Assembly: GCA_964520615.1 (NCBI GenBank)
Contig: CAZFNL010000037.1
Coordinates: forward strand, 1 to 28,866
Length of the DNA: 28,866 nucleotides
Origin: JAMCUI01 sp964520615
Lineage (GTDB): Bacteria; Patescibacteriota; Microgenomatia; 2-02-FULL-39-11
Reading direction: 5' to 3'
Under the pieces are notes generated by a model that saw only the letters and a list, made by a program, of their open reading frames with translations, was not told where the DNA came from and did not search any database. The translations under genes were made by a program, and so were the position numbers. Positions 20,940 to 28,557 of this stretch are shown here, in pieces (within the stretch, counting starts at the first letter, position 1; each line of letters begins with the position of its first letter).

Positions 20940-22139
20940 TCACAAATTATCTTTATTTTCCGACTGCAGAAAAGCACTCATCTCTTCTACCATGACAGCA
21001 ACCTCATCAGTCTCCAAAACCGCAATTTTTACAGGATATTTGCCGCTTTCCAGAAATGCCCCACCACCTTCATATTGTTTATTTTTTTCAGGATCAAGCT
21101 CAATACCAAACACTGACAGATCGCGGCAGACTCTCTCCCTGATTTCAGTCGATTTTTCCCCTATTGTTCCGGTAAAAATGACAATATCAATCCCATTTAA
21201 AAGTCCGGCAAAAGAACATAAGTATCTCCTCACCTGATAAATAAATATTTCCAGAGTCTCTGCCGCTGACTGGTCTCCATTTTTCTCGGCCAAAAGCAGT
21301 TTATACACGTCACCTGTCGTTCCCGACAATCCCAAAAGTCCGCATTTGCGGTTAAAATACTCATCCAGTCTGTCAATTGTCAAACCCAGCCTTTTGGCCA
21401 AAAAAAGCACTGCTCCCGGGTCAATACTGCCTACCCTGGTCCTCATCGGCACACCCTCAAGCGGGGTATAACCCATTGAAGTATCCTGGCTCTCCCCATC
21501 CTTTATCATAACAACGCTTGTGCCGCTGCCAAGGTGGCAAACTATAATTTTGTGCGGCAGCATGCCAAGGAGTTTTTGGGCTTGAAAAAGGACGGATTTT
21601 ACCGACAACCCATGATACCCAAACCGGTATACCCCGAATTTTGCCGCGTCCTCGCGGGGCAAGCCGAAATATCTGGCATGTCTGGGCAAACCCTTGTGAA
21701 ATGCGCTGTCGGAAACGCCTATAAGCATGATTTGCGGATATGTGTGTCTCAGGAACTTTATCTCGTGTATCGCTTCACCGATGTGAATGGGAGCATGCTC
21801 ACGTGCGTGCAAAAGCTCTTCCGCAAAATTTTCGTCAATTCGTCTTGTAGATAAAAAATACACTCCCGGAGCAACTATACGTACGCCTATGGCAGTGATG
21901 TCTTCTACGGCATGTATTTTCTCTTTTGATTTTAACCATTCTATAAATAGCCTTATGGCCTCATCATATTGTGAGGCGGTTACCGCAATGCTTTCAGAAA
22001 TTGAATCAGCCTGGTAAGCGACTTTATATTCAGACAAATCTGTTTCAAAATGCGCCCCCGCAATCCTTTTTTCTCCCTGGTAAAGGGCGTATTTTTTGGA
22101 AGCGCTGCCAAGATTTATCGTAAGAAACAACTTATCCAT
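20940..22139 (-). CDS. ackA: Acetate kinase, divergent (399 aa)
   Basis: Makes ATP and acetate from acetyl phosphate, here supplied by the phosphoketolase encoded just upstream. Catalytic and binding residues are kept: Asn9 (Asn-Leu-Gly-Ser-Ala-Ser), Arg87, Asp144 (Val-Ser-Asp-Ser-Ala-Phe-His), His176 (Arg-Phe-Gly-Tyr-His-Gly), Arg235 and the Asp-Thr-Ser-Met-Gly-Tyr-Thr-Pro-Leu-Glu-Gly motif. Oddly, the usual Arg-Val-Val-His-Gly-Gly around Arg87 reads Arg-Ile-Val-Ala-Pro-Gly, and Gly-Asn-Gly-Ala is Gly-Ser-Gly-Thr. I took ATG 22139 (Met-Asp-Lys-Leu) over a TTG 15 nt upstream. No ribosome site is visible. A 109-bp low-complexity gap separates it from xfp. Confidence 0.95.
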   Translation of the reverse strand: MDKLFLTINLGSASKKYALYQGEKRIAGAHFETDLSEYKVAYQADSISESIAVTASQYDEAIRLFIEWLKSKEKIHAVEDITAIGVRIVAPGVYFLSTRRIDENFAEELLHAREHAPIHIGEAIHEIKFLRHTYPQIMLIGVSDSAFHKGLPRHARYFGLPREDAAKFGVYRFGYHGLSVKSVLFQAQKLLGMLPHKIIVCHLGSGTSVVMIKDGESQDTSMGYTPLEGVPMRTRVGSIDPGAVLFLAKRLGLTIDRLDEYFNRKCGLLGLSGTTGDVYKLLLAEKNGDQSAAETLEIFIYQVRRYLCSFAGLLNGIDIVIFTGTIGEKSTEIRERVCRDLSVFGIELDPEKNKQYEGGGAFLESGKYPVKIAVLETDEVAVMVEEMSAFLQSENKDNL

Positions 22140-22154
22140 ATTTTTATTTACCAA

Positions 22155-22263
22155 ATCTCAAAACTTAGATCTCAAAACTTCAATCCACATCTCAAACAAT
22201 TAATCTTAAAAGAATTACAGATTCCAACATCTAGTTTTGACATTTGCACTTTGAGTTTTAAGA
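22155..22263. repeat. Low-complexity gap with a 10-bp inverted repeat between xfp and ackA
   Basis: Made of degenerate units such as ATCTCAAAACTT, repeated several times on the plus strand. AATCTTAAAA (22202-22211) is complementary to TTTTAAGATT (22256-22265), which overlaps the xfp stop region. It has the look of fast-evolving intergenic DNA. It may slow transcription between the two genes. Confidence 0.5.
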
Positions 22264-24612
22264 TTATCTAACCGGTTTCACCCACTGCCATTCTTCAATC
22301 TCGGGTGGGTCTACTCCGTACTGGATAATATAAAAACGGTGTTCATCCAATTTTTTATTACATTCAGCTATAAGCTGCCGTGCCCTACCTTCATCCAGTA
22401 TATTACGTTTTCGGGAGACCTCAAATACTTCTTTAGCCAGGTGATAACGGCTGGTTTTATTTCTCACCTGCATATCAAACGGGGTGGTAATTGATCCGTT
22501 TTCTATATAGCCATGCACCAAAAACCTGCCGGGATCTTTGTGTTCCAGAAGATAGGGTTTTAGAGTTTCCGGGTTGCCGTGGAAGTTAAATATGACCGGT
22601 TTATCGGGAGTCAAAAGTTCATCAAAATTTTCTAAGGAAGCGTTGAAAGGACTGTTGGGTACAAGAGCCCGAACCTGCAATACGTCAACACAGCGCAATT
22701 TTATATTGGGCGCTTTTGACTTGATATAGTCAATTGCCGCCAGTATTTCCTTTACCATATAATCGCCTATACCGACTAGGACAAAATCCGGATTCCCATC
22801 AGAAGCGAATTTCCATTCCATAAGCCCATGAGAATACAAATACTCTGCCTCTTCCGCTGAAAGATAGCGCGGCTCAAAAGTCTTACCGCAGACGATGACA
22901 TTTATCCTGTTTGTCGACTCCAGGCTATGCCGCAGGCAGACAAGTGTCGTATTCCCGTCAGGGGGAAAATAGACGTTAACCAGATCCCCCTGCTTCTCCA
23001 GAAGATCACCTATCACTCCCGGATTTTGGTGGGAAAAACCGTTATGTTCCTGCCGCCACCCTGAGGAAGTCAATATGATGTTAAAAGATGATACTTGCCC
23101 CCTCCAGGGAGTTTGGGTGGAAATTTTCAAAAACTTGGCGTACTGGTCTATCATGCTACTGACTATCTGGACAAAAGCTTCATAAGAGGCAAAAATTCCG
23201 TGCCGGCCGGAGAGAATGTATCCTTGCATCATGCCTATTAGAGAATGCTCTGAAAGCATCTCCATCACCCGACCGTCAGAAGACAAATCCTTGTCCCATT
23301 CCATAATCGGCCAGACAAAAGGCCGTGAGGTGGTTTTGAATACCTCGTCAAGTTTATTGGAATATGTCTCATCAGGTGAAAAAAGCCGGAAATTCCTTTG
23401 CTCGCGATTCAGCTCAAAGACACTTGTCAGATATTGACCAATACGTCTCATGCTGCTTGAGCCATAACCTCCTGCAACCGGCACCTCCTCGATACAAGAC
23501 TTTATATCAGGTAGGGAAAGATTTTGCCGGACCTGACTACCATAGGCATTCTTATTCTCCCCAATTCTTAAATTTTGGGGCGGTACAAGACTTTTGATAT
23601 CTTCACAAAATCCCTTTTCCTTGTCAAAAAGCTCTCCAAAATGATATGAATCCAACCAGTCATTTAGCGCTTCAAGCTCAACATGGTCAGTTTTGGCATG
23701 GGGTACAACCACCTGGTGGGAAAGACAATTATCCTCAATTTTCTGCCCGTGGAGTTCCTTTATCCCGGTCCATCCCTTTTTTGTCCGCAATATAATCATC
23801 GGGTATCTGGGCGTCACCATCTCGCCTTTTTTTTCGGCGCGAAGTTTTATAGTCCTTATCTCCTGGTAACACATATCCAAAGCATCAAGCATTTTATCGT
23901 ATATGACCTCATCCTCCCCTTCGACAAGATACGGATGGTAACCATAGCCGTAAAACAACGAGTTTAGCTCACCTACAGTCATGCGTCCAAAGACTGTTGG
24001 CCCGGAAATCTTGTAACCATTCAGGTGAAGTATGGGCAATACTACTCCGCTTGTAGCCGGGTTGACATACTTATTCAGATGCCAAGCAGTTGCCAGAGAC
24101 CCTGTCTCTGCTTCCCCATCCCCGACAAGACAAACAGTAATAAGATCAGGATTGTCCAACACTGTACCGTAAGCAGTGGCAAGTGAATATCCCAACTCCC
24201 CACCTTCAAGGATTACTCCGGGAGTGGTCGGATTGCAATGGCTTTGGAAACCATACGGCCAGCTGAAATTTTTGGAGATATACCCAATCCCATCAAGAGT
24301 CGGGACAGCAAGAGGATAATATTTTGAAAGAGTCCCGTCAATAAAAAGGTCAGATTGTATAGCGGCAAAACCGTGTCCGGGACCCAATATGAACATTATA
24401 TTTGCCTGCGTCTTTTTTATAAGATAATTGAGGTTTGCCCAAACAAAGTTTATCCCGGGACATGTTCCCCAATGACCGATAAGGCGAGGCTTGATATCTG
24501 AAAATTCCAGTTTTCTCTCTAAAAGATAGTTGTTTTGTAGGTGTATTTGCGTTACGACAAGGTAATTTGCGGCACGGACATATTTTTTTATCTGTTCAAC
24601 GGGTGTTGTCAT
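22264..24612 (-). CDS. xfp: Xylulose-5-phosphate/fructose-6-phosphate phosphoketolase (782 aa)
   Basis: Thiamine-diphosphate enzyme that cleaves xylulose 5-phosphate (or fructose 6-phosphate) with phosphate into acetyl phosphate and a shorter sugar phosphate. Family motifs are Gly-His-Trp-Gly-Thr-Cys-Pro-Gly (46-53), Gly-Pro-Gly-His-Gly (77-81), Glu-Gly-Gly-Glu-Leu-Gly (136-141), and the cofactor motif Gly-Asp-Gly-Glu-Ala-Glu-Thr-Gly (164-171) ending with Asn198-Gly. Length is full. A TATACT box ends 5 nt before ATG 24612, so the mRNA may be nearly leaderless; no good -35 is seen. With ackA downstream it forms the energy-yielding phosphoketolase route. Confidence 0.98.
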   Translation of the reverse strand: MTTPVEQIKKYVRAANYLVVTQIHLQNNYLLERKLEFSDIKPRLIGHWGTCPGINFVWANLNYLIKKTQANIMFILGPGHGFAAIQSDLFIDGTLSKYYPLAVPTLDGIGYISKNFSWPYGFQSHCNPTTPGVILEGGELGYSLATAYGTVLDNPDLITVCLVGDGEAETGSLATAWHLNKYVNPATSGVVLPILHLNGYKISGPTVFGRMTVGELNSLFYGYGYHPYLVEGEDEVIYDKMLDALDMCYQEIRTIKLRAEKKGEMVTPRYPMIILRTKKGWTGIKELHGQKIEDNCLSHQVVVPHAKTDHVELEALNDWLDSYHFGELFDKEKGFCEDIKSLVPPQNLRIGENKNAYGSQVRQNLSLPDIKSCIEEVPVAGGYGSSSMRRIGQYLTSVFELNREQRNFRLFSPDETYSNKLDEVFKTTSRPFVWPIMEWDKDLSSDGRVMEMLSEHSLIGMMQGYILSGRHGIFASYEAFVQIVSSMIDQYAKFLKISTQTPWRGQVSSFNIILTSSGWRQEHNGFSHQNPGVIGDLLEKQGDLVNVYFPPDGNTTLVCLRHSLESTNRINVIVCGKTFEPRYLSAEEAEYLYSHGLMEWKFASDGNPDFVLVGIGDYMVKEILAAIDYIKSKAPNIKLRCVDVLQVRALVPNSPFNASLENFDELLTPDKPVIFNFHGNPETLKPYLLEHKDPGRFLVHGYIENGSITTPFDMQVRNKTSRYHLAKEVFEVSRKRNILDEGRARQLIAECNKKLDEHRFYIIQYGVDPPEIEEWQWVKPVR

Positions 24613-24669
24613 CAGGCAGTATATTTTACTTTAGTAATATTTCAGTATAACACAAGCTGCAGGAAAAAA

Positions 24670-24897
24670 TCAGTGTTTTCTCTGTTTATTTCCCTCTGAC
24701 TGGAATAACACAAAAACAAGAATAAGAACTGTTAAGACCGGGAGAGCTGAGGCATAAATAGTATCAAAAGAACTTGAAAAAGAATTCAGAGCTGAAGAAT
24801 TATAAATATAAAAACTCGCTGCCGATCCCAAAATGGCAAAAAAGGAAAGTGCAAAAATAATATATAAAAGCAAATTATTTCTCATATTATCCTGCAT
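24670..24897 (-). CDS. Small membrane protein with two helices (75 aa)
   Basis: Not recognised. Two hydrophobic helices (about 9-31 and 48-66) around a Ser-rich loop of some 16 residues, with a basic C-terminus (Asn-Lys-Gln-Arg-Lys-His). It starts 15 nt after the LytR-CpsA-Psr gene. ATG 24885, four codons later, has AGGA 4 nt upstream and may be the true start. Possibly a partner of the LCP protein, by position only. Confidence 0.6.
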   Translation of the reverse strand: MQDNMRNNLLLYIIFALSFFAILGSAASFYIYNSSALNSFSSSFDTIYASALPVLTVLILVFVLFQSEGNKQRKH

Positions 24898-24912
24898 CTG
24901 TAATATTCAACC

Positions 24913-26343
24913 TCAGGAATGTTTTTGACTGTAGTCGCGACCGACTGTGATAAGTATATTATAATTTATTCCTGTTGCAGCTTTAGTAGTGACGTTTCTT
25001 ACACTAAGTTCATTCTCCAATAGATTTATAATCTCTCTGTTTAAATTATTGGAATATAATGTAATCTCGGTTTTTGCCAAATTCTTTTCAGGTGCATCAC
25101 CAGTTGCAATGACGCGGAAATTCTCTTGGGCAAGCCGGTTGGCAGCCAGTTCAGCCAATCCCTTTATGCCGGTTCCGTTTTCCACCATGATGACCGGGTT
25201 TTCAGGTTGTACAGGTGCATCAATCTCATTTTTTATCCATTTTTGGACCGTACCCCAGTTGTCTGTACCTCCCTTGGGAGAAAGTATATACTGGCCGTCA
25301 CTGGAAAAAGTATAGTGGAGCATATTCTGATCAGAAAGGCCAACGCTGCGGATTTCAAACTTTGAGAAATTATCCGCTTTTGATAAAAGTGTCCCGATCT
25401 CAGAAAGAGTCAAGTCAGTCTGCACATGTCCTGAGAGACTGTGATAAAGAGGCAAAAGTTTAGGGATAAGCCCCAGGGACATCACTTTATTTTTAACACC
25501 CTCCATAAAATTCCTCTGACGGTTGGATCTGCCAAAATCGCTACCCCCTATCTCAGAATGGCGGGAACGGACAAACTTCAGAGCAGCACTTCCATCCATG
25601 TGCTGCAACCCGCTATCAAAATGTATATGTTCATAACGGCAGGGAAAAATCTGTTCGGGTGAGATGGTGATAAGTTCCTGAGTTAGTGTAGGCAGCTCTT
25701 CAGGCTTATGATCACAAAGGTCATTTTCCTTTCCCTCTACCGGATACTCGTAATCATCAAATGTGACGGACACATTCACATCCACTCCCCCCAAAGCATC
25801 CACCGCCTGGACAAATCCGTCAAAATCAAGCGCGGCAAATCTCTGAACATCAAACCCAGTGACTGTTTTGACTGCATATTTGACCATATTTCCGACCCCG
25901 GCTGTACTTTTGTACTCCTGAGGTTTATTAGGATATGTCCTGTCATCCATACCTATCACATAAGCGCTATTTATTTTCTCAAAAGTGCCGGAACTGCCCT
26001 TCTCAATTGGCAGCTTAAGCCAAAGATCACGGGGTATGGAAATAAGGGAAATACGTTTGTTTTGGATATCTATACGCACCAGAATCATTGAATCAGTCAG
26101 GTATGGCCCGTCATGGTTGGGCCCGCCATAGCCCAGAAGTAAAATATCTATCGGTCTGCCTGAACTTAAACTTTCATCAATTGAAGGAGGTTTGGGAGTC
26201 ACAGTCACTTTTATGCCGGCTGAATTTGTTACGGTCTCACCGGCAACAGGAAATATTGTCCGGATATTTTGAATTAGAAGAAAAATAAATACTATGACAA
26301 TGACTGCAAAAAGAAGAGTTATCTTAAAACGTGAAGTTTTCAT
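24913..26343 (-). CDS. LytR-CpsA-Psr family protein with LytR C-terminal domain (476 aa)
   Basis: Enzymes of this family attach polymers such as teichoic acid or capsule to peptidoglycan outside the membrane. A membrane anchor lies at about 8-26. The LCP domain carries Asp-Ile-Leu-Leu-Leu-Gly-Tyr-Gly (66-73), Leu-Thr-Asp-Ser-Met (82-86), Ser-Ile-Pro-Arg-Asp (102-106) and, later, Arg-Ser-Arg-His-Ser-Glu-Ile-Gly-Gly-Ser-Asp-Phe-Gly-Arg, with the lipid-phosphate binding Arg residues. From about residue 370 a LytR_C domain follows (Val-Glu-Asn-Gly-Thr-Gly-Ile-Lys-Gly-Leu-Ala). ATG 26343 lies in a palindrome (ATTATT, TT, AATAAT) with no ribosome site. It probably works together with the penicillin-binding protein. 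Confidence 0.95.
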   Translation of the reverse strand: MKTSRFKITLLFAVIVIVFIFLLIQNIRTIFPVAGETVTNSAGIKVTVTPKPPSIDESLSSGRPIDILLLGYGGPNHDGPYLTDSMILVRIDIQNKRISLISIPRDLWLKLPIEKGSSGTFEKINSAYVIGMDDRTYPNKPQEYKSTAGVGNMVKYAVKTVTGFDVQRFAALDFDGFVQAVDALGGVDVNVSVTFDDYEYPVEGKENDLCDHKPEELPTLTQELITISPEQIFPCRYEHIHFDSGLQHMDGSAALKFVRSRHSEIGGSDFGRSNRQRNFMEGVKNKVMSLGLIPKLLPLYHSLSGHVQTDLTLSEIGTLLSKADNFSKFEIRSVGLSDQNMLHYTFSSDGQYILSPKGGTDNWGTVQKWIKNEIDAPVQPENPVIMVENGTGIKGLAELAANRLAQENFRVIATGDAPEKNLAKTEITLYSNNLNREIINLLENELSVRNVTTKAATGINYNILITVGRDYSQKHS

Positions 26344-26433
26344 TATTTTAATAATCTTGGAAAAGAAAATAGGTTGCTTTGTAGATTATACAGAATTTTA
26401 ACTATGGTTAGCAGATTTTAACAGCGCAGTATA

Positions 26434-26480
26434 CAATCTCCCATCCTTGCGGACAGAAAAATTTTCACTGTGAGTAGCTT
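26434..26480 (-). ncRNA. Recurrent RNA-like hairpin element, copy B
   Basis: Minus strand, starting 37 nt after the SDR stop. Same order as copy A: AAAGCTACTC, AGTG, AAATTT, GCAAGGA, GGGAGATT. The stem AATTTTTC (26463-26456 reversed) with GGGAGATT (26442-26435) pairs over 8 bp using three G-U pairs where copy A uses mostly Watson-Crick ones. The inner TCC-GCAA-GGA is a short stem with a GNRA-type loop. Function unknown. Confidence 0.5.
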
Positions 26481-26517
26481 TGAGTGACAGAACCCGTAAA
26501 TTAATATCTAAAATTTA

Positions 26518-27246
26518 TTATTTTCTTGGTATCCACTCATGTACATACTGCTCGTCTTTTCCAGTCTCAATTACCTCAAGAATTTTTTCCGCAACTTTTT
26601 CGGCCGAATCCGCCTCAGGCAGATCACTGTCGCGTCTTTGTGAATGCTCTCTACCCATAACTTTCGCTCTTATGGTGTTTTGGGCAAAATTAGTGGCGGT
26701 GATATACGGATAGACTACGCCGACAACAATCTTATCTTTTTCCAACTCCTGACGTGCGGTAAGAGTGATGGCATTAATTGCATATTTTGTTGAGGCATAT
26801 CCGGCAATATAAGGAATATACATCTTAGATGTGCCAGAGCTTATATTTACAATAGATCCGCCTCCCTGCTTTCTCATGATGGGTATCACCTGCTGCATGG
26901 CAATAACCGGCGCCATAAGGTTCAACTCCAGTAGATAACGGTATTTTGCCGGGTCAATATTTTCCACCGGAGAAAACATGCCGCGCCCTGCGTTGTTTAC
27001 CAGTATATCAACTCTGCTATACTTCTCTACGGTTTTTTTAACCATCCGCTTTATTTCAGCCGGTTTGGTCATGTCCGTCTTTATCACAAACGAATCAGAC
27101 AGTCCCGATGAGATCTTTTTCAACTTAGCCGCGCTCCTTGCCGCAAGGACTACTTTTGCTCCTCTTTCTGACAAAAGTTTTGCGGCAGCCAGACCGATCC
27201 CTGAAGAAGCTCCGGTCACTATAGCGACTTTATTTTTTATATCCAT
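26518..27246 (-). CDS. Short-chain dehydrogenase/reductase (242 aa)
   Basis: NAD(P)-dependent oxidoreductase with a classical SDR fold; the substrate cannot be told. Cofactor motif Thr-Gly-Ala-Ser-Ser-Gly-Ile-Gly (11-18), Asn-Asn-Ala-Gly (84-87) and the catalytic Ser137, Tyr150 and Lys154 (Tyr-Ala-Ser-Thr-Lys). Arg37 after the second strand suggests NADPH preference, as is known for the family. The ATG at 27246 is preceded by a weak purine stretch. It is divergent from the cupin gene and is the first gene of the minus-strand block, though 174 bp and a structured element separate it from the LCP gene. Confidence 0.95.
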   Translation of the reverse strand: MDIKNKVAIVTGASSGIGLAAAKLLSERGAKVVLAARSAAKLKKISSGLSDSFVIKTDMTKPAEIKRMVKKTVEKYSRVDILVNNAGRGMFSPVENIDPAKYRYLLELNLMAPVIAMQQVIPIMRKQGGGSIVNISSGTSKMYIPYIAGYASTKYAINAITLTARQELEKDKIVVGVVYPYITATNFAQNTIRAKVMGREHSQRRDSDLPEADSAEKVAEKILEVIETGKDEQYVHEWIPRK

Positions 27247-27354
27247 TTATCTCTGCCCTTCGTCCGCTAGGCTAGTTATTTTTATTTTAATAAACAAATC
27301 TGAGAGTAAGCTGAGTGTATTTCAAAAAATTACAAACGGATCTAATTTTTATAT

Positions 27355-27418
27355 TATAATGAATACAAACAAAAATATTATTCCATACACTTTATGGGAA
27401 TTCCATGAGAGGAGGTGA
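27355..27418 (+). promoter_or_regulatory. -10 box and ribosome site of the cupin gene
   Basis: TATAAT at 27355-27360 without a convincing -35. GGAGGTGA at 27411-27418 lies 6 nt before the ATG. The leader would be about 58 nt, so this gene, unlike several others here, uses a classical ribosome site. Confidence 0.6.
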
Positions 27419-27424
27419 AAACAA

Positions 27425-27808
27425 ATGACAGGATACGTAGGAAATATTGAGGAAATCACAGAAAAAAATATATACTTTCGGCAGGTCATATACACTGCCG
27501 TTCATTCGCAACTGGTCGTTATGAGCATTGAGCCCGGAGGCGATATAGGCATGGAAGTCCATCCCGATGTCGACCAGTTCCTGAGGATTGAGGAAGGTAG
27601 GGGCAAAGCAATCCTCAACGGTGAAGAACACGACTTGAGGGAAGGAGACGCCATCGTGGTGCCGGCGGGAACAAACCATAATATCATCAACACTTCACAA
27701 ACGGACGCTCTGAAACTATACACGATTTACAGCCCTCCCAACCATCCGGACGGGAAAGTACACAAGACCCGCGCTGAGGCGATGGCTGACGAGGAAGATC
27801 ATGTCTAA
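27425..27808 (+). CDS. Cupin-domain protein (127 aa)
   Basis: Single beta-barrel cupin. Metal ligands in the first motif are His47, Gln51 and a nearby Glu (Glu-Val-His-Pro-Asp-Val-Asp-Gln-Phe, then Glu-Gly-Arg-Gly); the second motif has Pro-Ala-Gly-Thr-Asn-His-Asn (His85). The long motif Gly-Asp-Ala-Ile-Val-Val-Pro is typical. A Tyr-Ser-Pro-Pro-Asn-His-Pro-Asp-Gly-Lys sequence and a charged tail follow. Members resemble mannose-6-phosphate isomerase-like cupins found widely in bacteria; whether this one is an enzyme or a binding protein is unknown. The start is well set by a strong ribosome site. Confidence 0.93.
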   Translation: MTGYVGNIEEITEKNIYFRQVIYTAVHSQLVVMSIEPGGDIGMEVHPDVDQFLRIEEGRGKAILNGEEHDLREGDAIVVPAGTNHNIINTSQTDALKLYTIYSPPNHPDGKVHKTRAEAMADEEDHV

Positions 27809-27834
27809 AACGCATATACTTCTTCTAAAGTGAA

Positions 27835-27943
27835 GCGCTCTCCGAGCTTACGCTCGGGGCATCAGACCGATCGGTCATTCGGAGCGCGAAACCCCGAACC
27901 GAATGCCCGCTAGAAAACCATTCATACCACGGGTTGACACCCG
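27835..27943. repeat. Cluster of GC-rich hairpins with two mutually exclusive folds
   Basis: Fold 1: GCGCTC (27835-27840) with GAGCGC (27882-27887) closes two hairpins, CCGAGC-TTAC-GCTCGG (27842-27857) and the palindrome GACCGATCGGTC (27865-27876). Fold 2: GGGCAT (27857-27862) with ATGCCC (27903-27908), and CATTCGG (27876-27882) with CCGAATG (27899-27905). A separate CGGGT-TGAC-ACCCG hairpin follows (27930-27943). No U tract follows, so it is not a classical terminator. Confidence 0.6.
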
Positions 27944-27978
27944 GGACATTCTGGTGCTGGGGTAAAGAAAAAAGAGTC

Positions 27979-27984
27979 TATAAT
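27979..27984 (+). promoter_or_regulatory. -10 box of the methyltransferase gene, leaderless position
   Basis: Consensus TATAAT, 6 nt before ATG 27991, so +1 is expected at the start codon. No -35 box is found at 17 bp. No ribosome site. Confidence 0.55.
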
Positions 27985-27990
27985 AAAAAT

Positions 27991-28518
27991 ATGCTTGATA
28001 TTCTGGGCATCATATTTCTTTTGTGTGTTTTTGTATATTGGTTTTACTACCGATATAGATCGGAAAAATTCGGCGCTCCCTTCGTTCCTTTGGAACCGCA
28101 AGTCGTCGAAAGAGTAATGTTGCATGCCCACCTCAAACCAGGAAAAATATTTTATGATCTTGGCTCTGGAGACGGACGCATCGTGGTAGCCGCTGCTCTT
28201 CGCAAAGCAAAAGCCTACGGAGTAGAAATATCAACCTCCAGAGTGATTTATTCGCGACTTTGGCTGTACATATTGAGGCTAAACGATAGGGCCAAAATTA
28301 TAAAAAAGGACTTATTCAGCGTGAATCTGTCAGATGCGGATGTGGTCTGCATGTATCTTTTACAAAGGACAAATAATAAACTGAAAGACAAACTGGAAAA
28401 GGAGCTGAAAAAAGGTACAAGGGTAATTAGCGTTTCCTTCAGCTTCCCGGGTTGGAAACCAAAGATAGTGGATCCTCTCGGAACAAAATACGGCCCTATA
28501 TATGTTTATGACAGATAA
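27991..28518 (+). CDS. Membrane-anchored FAM173-like SAM methyltransferase (175 aa)
   Basis: The SAM-binding motif Tyr-Asp-Leu-Gly-Ser-Gly-Asp-Gly-Arg-Ile is about 70 residues into the frame. Upstream is Gly-Ala-Pro-Phe-Val-Pro-Leu-Glu-Pro-Gln-Val-Val, and at the end Val-Ser-Phe-Ser-Phe-Pro-Gly-Trp-Lys-Pro. Together these fit the FAM173 family, whose mitochondrial members methylate a lysine of ATP synthase subunit c and related membrane targets. A single N-terminal membrane helix (about 3-19) would hold it at the membrane. The frame opens 19 codons earlier, but the promoter box places the start at ATG 27991. The target is unknown. Confidence 0.9.
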   Translation: MLDILGIIFLLCVFVYWFYYRYRSEKFGAPFVPLEPQVVERVMLHAHLKPGKIFYDLGSGDGRIVVAAALRKAKAYGVEISTSRVIYSRLWLYILRLNDRAKIIKKDLFSVNLSDADVVCMYLLQRTNNKLKDKLEKELKKGTRVISVSFSFPGWKPKIVDPLGTKYGPIYVYDR

Positions 28519-28557
28519 ATCTTTACTCATTCCGGATCGTAAGTCTATTTTCTTTCA

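Noticed and set aside
12970..27285. 13-bp match CTAGGCTAGTTAT at about 12972 and 27268
   Set aside because: A match of this length is expected by chance in a window of this size, and the contexts are unrelated.
27359..27418. 19-codon frame before the cupin gene that ends in the ribosome site
   Set aside because: Its ATG overlaps the -10 box, so the start codon would not be transcribed from that promoter.
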